64,000 nucleotides of DNA from Caldicellulosiruptor bescii DSM 6725 (GTDB lineage: Bacteria; Bacillota; Thermoanaerobacteria; Caldicellulosiruptorales; Caldicellulosiruptoraceae): the NCBI RefSeq assembly GCF_000022325.1, contig NC_012034.1, positions 62,001-126,000 on the forward strand, written 5' to 3'. Shown one piece after another: positions 55,903-64,000 of the stretch. The position numbers were made by a program, and so were the translations under genes. The notes beneath the pieces are model-generated. The model was not told where the DNA came from, searched no databases, and was given only the letters and a program-made list of their open reading frames with translations. The first letter of the stretch is position 1, and the number at the start of each line of letters is the position of its first letter.

Positions 55903-57048
55903 ATGAGAAAATACATCTTGGTCAAAAAAATTTTTAATGAATATTCTTTTATCAAAGACAATGTCTTGGTTGTAGAAGATGGAATAATTCTGGGAACGCA
56001 AAATGGAATTGATACTGGAAAAGATGAGATTATAGACAGAAGAGATTTTATTTTATCACCTGGATTTGTTGACAAACACACACATGGTATTGGTGGAGTT
56101 GATTTTTTTGAGGTAACGGCAGATGATTTAAAAACAATCCAAAACTACTATTTTAAACATGGTGTTACAACTGTTCTGCCAACAATTGTATCAGCTCCGT
56201 TTGAAAACATATATAAGCTTGCAAAAGCTATCAAAGAGGCAAAGAAAGACCCAAATTTTAAGCTAAACATCCCCGGGATATTCTTAGAGGGGCCATTTAT
56301 AAACCCTGCCAAAAAAGGTGCGCATGATGAGAGATTTTTGCAAAAGCCGACAGTTGAGAAATTAGATGAATTAATTTCTAATTGTGAAGAAAAAATTGTT
56401 GATATTGTGCTTGCTCCAGAACTACTTGACAATCCCAATGAGTTTATTTCAAAGGCAATCGAACATGGAATCAATATCTCTCTTGGGCACACAGAAAGCA
56501 GTTTTGAACAGGCAGCAAAAGCACACCTTCTTGGTGCAAAAAATATTGTTCACCTTTTTAACGCAATGCCACAGCTACATCACAGACAGAATTCTATTAC
56601 AACTTATGCGCTTTTGAGCGATATAAAAGTGGAGCTAATTTGCGACCTTATTCACCTATCACCTGAGATTATAAAACTTACATACAAGCTGAAAGGTGCA
56701 GAGAACATTATACTAATCAGTGATTCTATTGCTGCAACAGAACTTAGTGATGGTGAATATAGTTTAGGAAGCCTAAGAGTAAAAGTTGAAAATGGAATTT
56801 GTAAATTAGCAGATGGTACCATTGCTGGCAGCACATTGACGATTGATAAGGCAGTGAAGAACCTGGTAAAAATCGGAATTAGATTAGAGGATGCTCTCAT
56901 GGCAGCAACTTACAATCCATCAAAACTTTTTTCACTTGAGTGCGCTACGATAAAAGAAGGCTTTAGGGCAGATTTTGTATTGATGGATGAGAATTTAAAT
57001 GTAAAAGAGGTATATGTTGGGGGAGAGCTTGTATATAAGGCTATATAG
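55903..57048 (+). CDS. nagA: N-acetylglucosamine-6-phosphate deacetylase
   Basis: A 381-residue amidohydrolase. LSPGFVDKHTHGIGG gives the HxH metal motif, FLEGPFINPAKKGAHD the metal-binding glutamate, ISLGHTES and VHLFNAMPQLHHR the histidines, and LISDSIAAT the catalytic aspartate. It removes acetate from GlcNAc-6-phosphate in amino-sugar use and wall recycling. No nagB is seen nearby. A TTTTGAGG site lies before the ATG. Confidence 0.94.
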   Translation: MRKYILVKKIFNEYSFIKDNVLVVEDGIILGTQNGIDTGKDEIIDRRDFILSPGFVDKHTHGIGGVDFFEVTADDLKTIQNYYFKHGVTTVLPTIVSAPFENIYKLAKAIKEAKKDPNFKLNIPGIFLEGPFINPAKKGAHDERFLQKPTVEKLDELISNCEEKIVDIVLAPELLDNPNEFISKAIEHGINISLGHTESSFEQAAKAHLLGAKNIVHLFNAMPQLHHRQNSITTYALLSDIKVELICDLIHLSPEIIKLTYKLKGAENIILISDSIAATELSDGEYSLGSLRVKVENGICKLADGTIAGSTLTIDKAVKNLVKIGIRLEDALMAATYNPSKLFSLECATIKEGFRADFVLMDENLNVKEVYVGGELVYKAI

Positions 57049-57123
57049 TTGGTTTTTTTGTGTGTATTCTTACTTTAGATTTACCATTCTCCAAAATAGA
57101 AACCTTCCCTAAAATTTAGAGTA

Positions 57124-57153
57124 TTTACATATAATATTGCAGTCAGATAAAAT
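57124..57153 (+). promoter_or_regulatory. Promoter of the GH30 gene
   Basis: TTTACA, 18 bases and TAAAAT; 43 bases before the start codon, with AAAGGAG between. Confidence 0.6.
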
Positions 57154-57196
57154 AAATATAAAAATATTTGAAAAGCAAAAGGAGAAAAGTTAAAAA

Positions 57197-58537
57197 ATGC
57201 ACAAAACAATTGCATGTTACGTAACAGCAAAAGATCAAGACATTCCGATGCAGCAAGTAGACAATATAAAAGAAAGCACAAAAATAGAAAGTAGTATTGT
57301 TATAACAATTGAGCCATCCACTACATTTCAAGAGGTAATAGGTTTTGGTGGGGCACTGACTGAAGCTGCTGCGGTAAATATACTGTCGCTTTTGCCACAC
57401 CAGCAAGAAGAGATTTTAAGAGGGTACTTTGACCCAAAAGAGGGGCTTGGCTATAAGCTTTGTAGAATCCACATGAACAGCTGTGATTTTTGTGTTGATA
57501 GCTACAGCTGTGATGATGTTGAAGGTGACATAGAGCTAAAACACTTTAACATTGAACGAGACAAAAAGATGGTAATTCCTCTTTTAAAAAGGATAAAGGA
57601 GTATTGCAAAGACCTAAAAATTCTTGTTTCGCCATGGAGTCCGCCTGCATGGATGAAGACAAACGGTGATATGTGCCATGGTGGAAAGCTAAAGGATGAG
57701 TATAAAAAAACATGGGCAAGATTTTTCTGCAAATTCATAAAAGCATATAAAGAAGAAGGAATTGAGATATGGGCTGTGACAGTTCAAAATGAGCCTATGG
57801 CAACTCAAGTGTGGGAGTCGTGCATATACACAGCTGAAGAAGAAAGAGATTTTGTGAAGTATTATTTGGGGCCGACTCTTGCGGAAGAAGGACTGGGGGA
57901 TGTAAAGATACTCATTTGGGATCACAACAAAGACATCATATATGACAGGGTAAAAACAATTTTGAGTGACAAAGAAGCTGCAAAATTTGTATGGGGAGTT
58001 GCATTCCACTGGTATGGAGGAGACCATTTTGACCAGCTCAAAAAAATAAAAGAAGAATTTCCTGATGTCAATTTGGTGTTTACCGAAGGTTGTCAGGAAG
58101 GTGGAGTGAAGCTTGGTTCTTGGGAGCTTGGAGAAAGGTATGCTCATGAGATAATTGGTGATTTTAATAACTACACAATTGGATTTATGGATTGGAATAT
58201 TGTTCTTGACACAGTTGGAGGCCCCAATCATGTAGGAAACTTTTGCGACGCTCCAATAATAGTTGATAAAGACCAGAAAAAGATTTACTATCAAAATGCA
58301 TGTTATTATATAGGGCATTTTTCTAAATTCATAAGGCCGGGAGCTAAAGTAGTCAAAAGTAGCTGTAGTAGTTCAAAACTTGAAGTTTTGGCAGCGAAGA
58401 GCCAGGACGATACTTTAGCAGTGGTTGTGTTTAATAAAAACCCAGAGGAAATAGAGTTTAGTATTGTCATTGGAGATAAAATATTCAGCGGAAAGTCTCC
58501 AGCAAGGTCTATATTGACCATTGTTCTGGAAAAGTAA
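57197..58537 (+). CDS. Glycoside hydrolase family 30 (glucosylceramidase-like)
   Basis: A 446-residue GH30 TIM-barrel enzyme. EVIGFGGALTEAAA, ILVSPWSPPAWMKTNG, WAVTVQNEPM (acid/base E199) and LVFTEGCQEGG (nucleophile E297) are in the usual order, followed by the beta-side domain. No signal peptide, so it acts inside the cell, probably on imported beta-glucosides or xylosides. Members of this subfamily include glucosylceramidases and beta-glucosidases/xylosidases; specificity cannot be decided here. Confidence 0.93.
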   Translation: MHKTIACYVTAKDQDIPMQQVDNIKESTKIESSIVITIEPSTTFQEVIGFGGALTEAAAVNILSLLPHQQEEILRGYFDPKEGLGYKLCRIHMNSCDFCVDSYSCDDVEGDIELKHFNIERDKKMVIPLLKRIKEYCKDLKILVSPWSPPAWMKTNGDMCHGGKLKDEYKKTWARFFCKFIKAYKEEGIEIWAVTVQNEPMATQVWESCIYTAEEERDFVKYYLGPTLAEEGLGDVKILIWDHNKDIIYDRVKTILSDKEAAKFVWGVAFHWYGGDHFDQLKKIKEEFPDVNLVFTEGCQEGGVKLGSWELGERYAHEIIGDFNNYTIGFMDWNIVLDTVGGPNHVGNFCDAPIIVDKDQKKIYYQNACYYIGHFSKFIRPGAKVVKSSCSSSKLEVLAAKSQDDTLAVVVFNKNPEEIEFSIVIGDKIFSGKSPARSILTIVLEK

Positions 58538-58552
58538 AATATAAATAAAATG

Positions 58553-58577
58553 GGTGGGCGAAAAAGCCCGCCTTTAA
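58553..58577. terminator. Terminator between the GH30 gene and the AraC remnant
   Basis: GGTGGGC and GCCCGCC pair around GAAAAA, followed by TTT on the plus strand. It lies at the end of the converging minus-strand frame. Confidence 0.72.
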
Positions 58578-58876
58578 TTTTGAGAGCTATAAAGAGTCCT
58601 GTACTTTGTTGGTGAAAGTCCCACCTTTTTCTTAAAGACATTTATAAAACTGTTAGGGTATATGTATCCTACTTTTAAAGCAATTTCATTTACAGAATAG
58701 TTGGTTTGCGTGAGCAATAGCTTAGCTTTTTCTATTCTCAGGTGAGTAATATAATCGCTTAGGTTTTGACCAGTTTTTTCTTTAAACAATGATGATAAAT
58801 ACTGAGGAGTTATATTAAACTTTTCAGCAATCAAAGATAAAGACAGGTTTGGGTCATTATAAATCTCATGTAAATG
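58574..58876 (-). pseudogene. AraC/YesN-family regulator, DNA-binding C-terminus only
   Basis: The remaining ~100 residues read EIYNDPNLSLSLIAEKFNI, TPQYLSSLFKEKTGQNLSDYIT and VNEIALKVGYIYPNSFINVFKKKVGLSP, which is the double helix-turn-helix of AraC proteins. The frame is open only from 58876; the receiver or sensor half is missing. It once faced away from the GH88 gene just beyond, whose 5' part is also lost, so one deletion likely removed both. Confidence 0.85.
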
Positions 58877-58899
58877 TCAATATCATTTTTATTTTATAA

Positions 58900-59853
58900 T
58901 CAACAAGTCAAAGGCGAGAAGAAATACAAAAATATGAAAAAAAACATTTAGATAGCTTTGAAAAAAGACTCAAAAGTAAGAGCTACATAGACACCCACGA
59001 TCTTGGATTTTTATATACTCTTTCGTGTGTTGCAGGCTACAAGGTAACAGGTGATGAAAGAGCAAAAGACATTGCTATAGAAGCGGCAAGACAGCTTTGT
59101 ACAAGGTACTGGGAAAAACCTGGTGTAATTCAGGCGTGGGGTGCAATGGATGACCCTGGCCAAAAAGGTAGGATAATAATAGATTGTTTAATGAACCTTC
59201 CGCTTTTGTATTGGGCAAGCACGCAAACAGGGGATAAAAAGTTTTTTGATATAGCTCGCAGGCACGCACAAATGACTGCTGAAAATATAGTAAAAAAAGA
59301 TGCTTCAACTTTTCATACTTTCTATTTTGATGTTGAAACAGGTAAGCCTTTGTACGGATCAACTCATCAAGGATATTCAGATAGTTCTTGCTGGGCAAGA
59401 GGACAGGCTTGGGGGATATATGGATTTGTGTTGAGTTATAAGTACACACGGGATTGGATTTTCATTGATATAGCGAAAAAACTTTTGAATTATTTTCTTA
59501 ACAGATTGCCAGAAGACTGTGTGCCTTATTGGGATTTAGTTTTTACAGAAGGTGAGCAGCCAAGAGACAGCTCTGCAGCAGCAATTTGTGCATGTGGGAT
59601 ATTAGAGATGTTAAAGTTTTTACCACTTTGTGATGAGTACAGAGAGTATTATGAAAATGCAGCAAAAAATATAGTATTTTCGTTATCAACAAAGTACTTA
59701 GCATCTCAAGACCTGGACTCAGACGGTTTGCTTTTGCATGGTGTTTATAATAAACCGAAAAATGAAGGTGTGGATGAACACACAATATGGGGTGATTATT
59801 TCTTTTTCGAGGCATTGGTGAGATTTTTACAATACTGGCATGAATACTGGTAA
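58900..59853 (+). pseudogene. GH88 unsaturated glucuronyl hydrolase, 5'-truncated
   Basis: The frame is open from 58900 after TAA. It reads EEIQKYEKKHLDSFEKRLKS, then IDTHDLGFLYTLS (catalytic Asp region), WGAMDDPGQKGRIIIDCLMN (second Asp), GYSDSSCWARGQAWGIYGF and WDLVFTEGEQPRDSSAAA, ending at 59853 (~317 residues of a normal ~380). GH88 enzymes hydrate unsaturated uronic-acid disaccharides from pectin or glycosaminoglycans. The catalytic residues remain but no start codon with a ribosome site exists before ATG 59146, which lies beyond the first Asp. Confidence 0.85.
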
Positions 59854-59887
59854 ATAAAAGGCTTCCTGCAGGAGGCCTTTTATTTAT
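59852..59887. terminator. Bidirectional terminator
   Basis: AAATAAAAGGC-T-TCC and GGA-G-GCCTTTTATTT form a long stem between the converging GH88 remnant and DUF72 gene. Confidence 0.85.
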
Positions 59888-60627
59888 AAAACATTTTCCA
59901 AAATCTTTACTAAATTTTTGGCATTTTCTACTGCGTAGCCATTAAAATCGTTATTAAAATATACATAAATTTTTTCACAGATCTCGGAATATACCTTTAT
60001 ATCCATTGCAAAGTTTTTAAGCTGATCTTCTGAATAACTTGAAGAGAACATTTCTTTTGGACCATGAAATCGAATATATGCAAAATTAGCAGTTATAATT
60101 TTTTCTTTTGGATAGCGACTCGAATCCGCAATTACAAATGCTATGTTTTTGCTTCTTAAGATGTCATATATATCATCTACAAACCAACTTTTATGCCTAA
60201 ATTCAATTGCAAATCTAAAATTTTCTTTGCCATCCAAGAAATTTAATAATCTTTTGACATTTTCCTCATCAGCTTTAAAGCTTGGTGGTAACTGTAACAA
60301 GATTGCTCCAAGCTTTTCTTTCAGCAATTTTACTCTGTCTTCAAACTTTTTCCACTCATCTTCAACATCCAGAAACCTTTTTATATGGGTTATAGTTCTG
60401 GGAGCTTTTAAGGAAAAAACAAAGTCAGCCTGTGAAAAGTTAAACCAGTTCAGGACAGTTTTTTCTTGAGGAAGCCTATAAAAACTTGAATTAATTTCTG
60501 TTGTTCTAAAATGCATTGCATAAAACTCAAACATTTTAGATGTTGGCAATTTTTCAGGATAAAATATACCTCTCCAGTGAGAATATGAAAAACCAGATGT
60601 GCCAATATAAATTTTTACATTATTCAC
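59884..60627 (-). CDS. DUF72 (YecE-like) protein
   Basis: A ~247-residue TIM-barrel protein. YIGTSGFSYSHWRGIFYPEKLP, TTEINSSFYRLP, FSLKAPRTITH, LGAILLQLPPSF and FAIEFRHKSWF are the DUF72 blocks. The biochemical role of the family is not established. GTG 60627 is preferred because GGGGGAGAGG precedes it; a longer start at 60657 overlaps that site. It lies just after the XylF-like gene on the same strand. Confidence 0.9.
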   Translation of the reverse strand: MNNVKIYIGTSGFSYSHWRGIFYPEKLPTSKMFEFYAMHFRTTEINSSFYRLPQEKTVLNWFNFSQADFVFSLKAPRTITHIKRFLDVEDEWKKFEDRVKLLKEKLGAILLQLPPSFKADEENVKRLLNFLDGKENFRFAIEFRHKSWFVDDIYDILRSKNIAFVIADSSRYPKEKIITANFAYIRFHGPKEMFSSSYSEDQLKNFAMDIKVYSEICEKIYVYFNNDFNGYAVENAKNLVKILENVL

Positions 60628-60658
60628 ATGCCTCTCCCCCAGTTTATGAGAAACCACA

Positions 60659-61747
60659 CTACTTTGTTATATATACCTCATCCCATGTATGAAAATTGTC
60701 TTTTATAACAGTATCATTAATATTGGTTTTGTCAACACCTATTGGGTCAATAAAAAAAGTTGGAACGTTTTTGTAACCATTATTAATAGTGTAATTAGGC
60801 TTTAGAAGTTTGCCTTTTATTAGCCTGTCAACTATATCAAGCGTGAGGTCAACAAGCTTATCGATGGGCTTATAGACAGTCATAAGCTGAGTGCCCTTGA
60901 CAATCCTTTGACATGCTGAGATGTCTGCATCCTGGCCTGTAACAGGTACACTGCCAGCAAGCCGCTTTTCCGAAAGTGCCATAATCGCACCCTCAGCAAG
61001 TGAATCGTTAGAAGCTAAAACTGCATCAATTCTTTTTCCCTCTTCTAAAAGGTTATTGACATAATTATATGCATATTCCTTTCTCCAGTTATAACAGTAT
61101 TTTTCTAAAAGACTATTGATTTGTTTTTTCTGAATAAGTGAATCTAATACTTTGTGATAGCCTTCCTTTATCATCTGAACGTTATAATCCCCTGGGTCAC
61201 CAAGTAGAAAGACGTAGTTTCCATAGGGAACTTTTTTCAAAAGCCATTTTGCCATAAGCTCTCCTACTTTGTAATTGTTAAAAGAGACATATACATCTAT
61301 GTCACTGTTTTTCACAAGTCTGTCATAACTTATAACTTTTATTCCTTTCTTTTTAGCAAGATTTACTGCACTGCTACATTTTTCATAGTTGTTAGGAACA
61401 ATAATCAAAATATTTATATTTTTGCTCAAAAGATATTTCACCTGATTTATTTGTTCAACATCGTTCTCATTTGCGTTGACCCATTCAACCTCATATCCTT
61501 TTTCATGTGCTTTTGCAATCAAGATGTCCCTGTCTTTGAACCATCTTTCCTCCTTTAGTGTACCCATTGCAAAGCCAATTCTCACTTTTGATGGTTTAAA
61601 AACCTTCTGTTCATTTTTAGAAATATCAGGAATATGTGCAATTAAAATCACAATGCCTGCTACAACAAAAATCAACAAAAAAATAACCCAAAAAATTTTA
61701 GCTCTACTTCTTTTTGATGTTTTTTTACTTTTATAAATATGTTTCAT
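60659..61747 (-). CDS. Membrane-anchored XylF-like sugar-binding sensor protein
   Basis: A 362-residue periplasmic-binding-protein fold of the xylose/ribose-binding class. The basic N-terminus and one helix (AKIFWVIFLLIFVVAGIVILIAH) form a signal anchor; there is no lipobox cysteine. The ligand domain has RIGFAMGTLKEERWFKDRDI, ILIIVPNNYEKCSSAVNLAKKKGIKVISYDRLV, LLGDPGDYN, VLASNDSLAEGAI and VTGQDADISACQRIVKGTQLMTVYKP. No ABC transporter follows; instead a YesN regulator and LytS kinase do. That order matches XylFII-LytS-YesN sensing in clostridia. Confidence 0.87.
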   Translation of the reverse strand: MKHIYKSKKTSKRSRAKIFWVIFLLIFVVAGIVILIAHIPDISKNEQKVFKPSKVRIGFAMGTLKEERWFKDRDILIAKAHEKGYEVEWVNANENDVEQINQVKYLLSKNINILIIVPNNYEKCSSAVNLAKKKGIKVISYDRLVKNSDIDVYVSFNNYKVGELMAKWLLKKVPYGNYVFLLGDPGDYNVQMIKEGYHKVLDSLIQKKQINSLLEKYCYNWRKEYAYNYVNNLLEEGKRIDAVLASNDSLAEGAIMALSEKRLAGSVPVTGQDADISACQRIVKGTQLMTVYKPIDKLVDLTLDIVDRLIKGKLLKPNYTINNGYKNVPTFFIDPIGVDKTNINDTVIKDNFHTWDEVYITK

Positions 61748-61768
61748 CCCATCATCCCTCTTCTAAAA

Positions 61769-63328
61769 TTATATTGAATTTATATCTACTGATGAGCTTC
61801 TAAATGCAGAGGGTGTCATTCCAGTGAACTTTTTGAAAGCCTTGATAAAATAGTTCGGGTCAGAAAAACCAACAGCAAATGATATTTCCTTTATACTCTT
61901 TGATGTATTTTTCAGAAGCTGACAAGCCTTTTGAATTCTAAGCTTTGTAAGGTATGTCTTAAAACTTACACCTGTGTATTTTTTAAACAATTTACTGAAA
62001 TAATATGGGTTAAAGTTAAAAGTTGAGCTTATCTGTGAAAGTGTAATTTCCTCACTGTAGTTTTGGTTTATAAATTCTATTGCTTTGTTAATCGAATCAT
62101 TGTTTATAATCTGTTCATGCTTGGTTTTTGCCTTGCTAAAAAGTGAAAGCACAGCTTTTTTAAATATTTCTACAATCTGTTCATAAGAAGAATTAAGTAT
62201 TTGCGAAATTAATTTTTCTACATCAATAGACTCATCGCTTGTTGCTATTCCAGTTTCAAGCAATAACATTATAATAAGTTTTATCACTTTGTATTTTAGG
62301 TTATTTTCCCCAAAAAGTTCAATGTATAATTTGCAAAGCTGGGTTATATAGTTTTCTATCATTGGAATTTGTGTTGGGTTGTTGATAGAATGAATCAGTT
62401 TTGCTTCTAAATTTTCTGTCAATAGAAGGAGATGCTCATTTTCTTCATTTTCTTCTGGGAATTCCAAGTCAAGGGTTGAATAGTATGCCTCCCAGAATGC
62501 ATTTTCATATCCTTCTTCTAAGTAATAAAGGTCACTAAATCCAATTTTGATACTATTCCAGTAAGGTTTTTGTTTTAGAATTTCTTGAATTTTTTCTTGC
62601 AAAACCTCTGCTTCTTTCTGTGATTGAGACGGGAAAAAACAAATAAGATACTCACCCATGCCAATTGATGTTAAAGCTTTGTGTTCAAATGAGATTTTTA
62701 TGTCTTTTCGGATATTGTCAAGTTCTTTGAAGCTTGAGACCAAATCACTTTTGTCTTTGAGTGTCAAAACCATTAAAAACCCGCTTTTAAGATTTATTCC
62801 AAAGATTTTTTCATATTGATTTACATCAACAATATCGAATGCATTTTTGAATATTAAGGTAGGTATAAAACTGTTTTCAAGCAAGTTTCTCATCACAATC
62901 AGCTGTGCATTTTTTTCTATGTTCTCTTTTGTCCTTGCCAAAATGCTATCTACTTGAGCTATTGCAGAGTGCATAGTTGAGATTATATCTTCTATTGAAT
63001 ACGGTTTTAGGATATATGCAAATGCCTTTTCCTTTATTGCTTTTTTGGCAAACTCAAACCTGTCGTATGCAGAAACAATAATAAAAATTGGAAACTCTGA
63101 ATTTTTCATTTTTCTGTACTCTTCTATAAGTTCAAGTCCATCTAAGTCTGGCATTTTAATGTCTATAAAAGCTATATGGTAAGAATAAAAAAGCAAGTTT
63201 TCAAGTGCTTCTCTACCTGATGTAAATATAGAAATTTCAAAATCTGTATTCAGATTATTTTCAAGTATAAATTTAATAGAATCCACAACTATTTTTTCAT
63301 CGTCAGCAATTAAAACTTTATACGTCAT
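61769..63328 (-). CDS. YesN-type response regulator with AraC DNA-binding domain
   Basis: 519 residues. The receiver (1-120) has IADDEKIV, the phosphoacceptor in AFIDIKMPDLDG, and K in AYILKPYSIE. A long central linker domain (about 130-400) follows, and an AraC helix-turn-helix pair closes it (ITLSQISSTFNFNPYYFSKLFKKYTGVSF, IKEISFAVGFSDPNYFIKAFKKFTGMTP). It starts with a 4-base ATGA overlap after the kinase stop. It likely activates sugar-uptake genes outside the window. Confidence 0.93.
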   Translation of the reverse strand: MTYKVLIADDEKIVVDSIKFILENNLNTDFEISIFTSGREALENLLFYSYHIAFIDIKMPDLDGLELIEEYRKMKNSEFPIFIIVSAYDRFEFAKKAIKEKAFAYILKPYSIEDIISTMHSAIAQVDSILARTKENIEKNAQLIVMRNLLENSFIPTLIFKNAFDIVDVNQYEKIFGINLKSGFLMVLTLKDKSDLVSSFKELDNIRKDIKISFEHKALTSIGMGEYLICFFPSQSQKEAEVLQEKIQEILKQKPYWNSIKIGFSDLYYLEEGYENAFWEAYYSTLDLEFPEENEENEHLLLLTENLEAKLIHSINNPTQIPMIENYITQLCKLYIELFGENNLKYKVIKLIIMLLLETGIATSDESIDVEKLISQILNSSYEQIVEIFKKAVLSLFSKAKTKHEQIINNDSINKAIEFINQNYSEEITLSQISSTFNFNPYYFSKLFKKYTGVSFKTYLTKLRIQKACQLLKNTSKSIKEISFAVGFSDPNYFIKAFKKFTGMTPSAFRSSSVDINSI

Positions 63329-64000
63329 AAAGTATTCACCTCATTTTTTGGAAGCTTTGAGTAATCTGTTATAAATGGTACTTTTATTATGACTTTTGTT
63401 CCACCTTCAACATTTGATTCTATATATAAAGGTCTTTCAACACCGTAAAAATACGAAAGACGTTTTGCGATGTTATTAAGCCCTATCCCAGTTGTTTTAT
63501 TGTCTTCAAATGAAAAGTTTTTCAAGTCTTCAAGTATCTTTTCTTCGATGCCCCTTCCATTGTCCCACACAACAATCTCTGCGTTTTCTTCAACTTTGCG
63601 TGCTACAATCTTGATAAGTCCGCTTTCTTTTTCTTTGAATCCATGCACAATAGCATTTTCAACAAGTGGCTGAAGTATCATGCAAGGCATAAGTAAAAGT
63701 TTTGTCTCATCTTCAACATCAATTTCAAGAGTTATCTTGTTACCAAATCTCATGCGATATATATACATGTAATTATTGACATTTTCTATTTCATCTTCTA
63801 ACCTTACAGTCCTGTTTATATTATGAACAACGTATCTTAAGTAACTTGAGGTTCTGAGCAAAATTTCATATGTCTGCTTTGCATTTTCAAACATGGCTAT
63901 CTGAAGAATTGTGTTTAAAGTGTTAAATAAAAAGTGAGGGTTTATCTGAGCTTGCAGGTTCTTAAGCTCTGCTTCTTGCAATGCCTGCCTATATTTTATC
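63325..64000 (-). CDS. LytS/YesM-type sensor histidine kinase, C-terminal part
   Basis: The frame runs open to the window edge, so the N-terminus is missing. The visible ~224 residues have the His_kinase motif LQAQINPHFLFNTLNTI (phosphoacceptor His) and an HATPase domain: MILQPLVENAIVHGF, VVWDNGRGI and GIGLNNIAKRL. This is the LytS/YesM class. It is cotranscribed with the regulator downstream and the sugar-binding protein after it. Confidence 0.92.
   Translation of the reverse strand, partial: IKYRQALQEAELKNLQAQINPHFLFNTLNTILQIAMFENAKQTYEILLRTSSYLRYVVHNINRTVRLEDEIENVNNYMYIYRMRFGNKITLEIDVEDETKLLLMPCMILQPLVENAIVHGFKEKESGLIKIVARKVEENAEIVVWDNGRGIEEKILEDLKNFSFEDNKTTGIGLNNIAKRLSYFYGVERPLYIESNVEGGTKVIIKVPFITDYSKLPKNEVNTL

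Noticed and set aside
57689-58318. Long minus-strand frame (209 codons) opposite the GH30 gene
   Set aside because: It is antisense to a well-supported GH30 enzyme and has no ribosome site or recognisable domain.

Overview
The window is AT-rich DNA from a low-GC Gram-positive bacterium. The gene set points to a thermophilic, plant-biomass-degrading Firmicute of the Caldicellulosiruptor type: a GH11 xylanase with a CBM36, a GH30 enzyme, a GH88 remnant, S-layer-homology (SLH) proteins, Lpl-type sugar ABC permeases, and a sugar-binding protein beside a LytS/YesN pair. The genus is an inference from gene content and not from a marker-gene comparison.

Layout. 0-5 kb: the end of purA, a heterodimeric ABC exporter, tRNA-Lys and tRNA-Glu with a structured tail, and a SpoIIM-like membrane protein. 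5-20 kb: a metallo-beta-lactamase-fold hydrolase leading into a surface-polysaccharide operon. This has a Wzy/WaaL-like protein, a Wzm/Wzt exporter, rmlA-C-B and rmlD for dTDP-rhamnose, five glycosyltransferase or FkbM modules, and a polyprenyl-phosphate sugar transferase. 20-21.5 kb: a macrodomain protein and two small unknowns. 21.7-29.7 kb: the most novel part, a duplicated three-gene cassette. Each copy encodes a small secreted beta-rich protein, a larger exported protein and a CPBP (Abi/CAAX-type) intramembrane protease. The two copies share an almost identical ~395-bp promoter, leader and signal-peptide segment, while their mature proteins have diverged strongly. A decayed IS element interrupts a small gene between them. 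29.8-32 kb: an IS607-type element with a crippled recombinase, an intact TnpB without a visible zinc ribbon, and a GC-rich omega-RNA region. It lies between a promoter and the gene that promoter probably served, a 1,710-residue SLH/transglutaminase protein (32-37 kb). 37-39 kb: pyrG and a membrane protein. 39.6-44.7 kb: the walR-walK-yycH-yycI locus with a perfect WalR-type box.

44.9-60 kb is rich in genome decay. It holds a sugar ABC transporter whose binding protein is fused out of frame to the tail of another gene, a membrane protein, the GH11-CBM36 xylanase, a 5'-truncated matrixin-like protease, an ISLre2 transposase, a broken HTH-ImmA/PIN pair, nagA, a GH30 enzyme, and a scar that removed the 5' halves of a divergent AraC regulator and GH88 gene. 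60-64 kb (minus strand) encodes a DUF72 protein and a likely three-component sugar sensor: an anchored XylF-like protein, a YesN-type regulator and a LytS-type kinase running off the end.

How the genes work together. The polysaccharide operon makes, assembles and exports a rhamnose-containing surface polymer, and WalRK-YycHI governs wall homeostasis. The SLH protein is wall-anchored. The xylanase and other glycosidases feed pentose and hexose uptake, which the three-component sensor probably monitors. The duplicated secreted-protein/CPBP cassettes look like an undescribed secreted-factor system with a matched membrane protease; their function is unknown.
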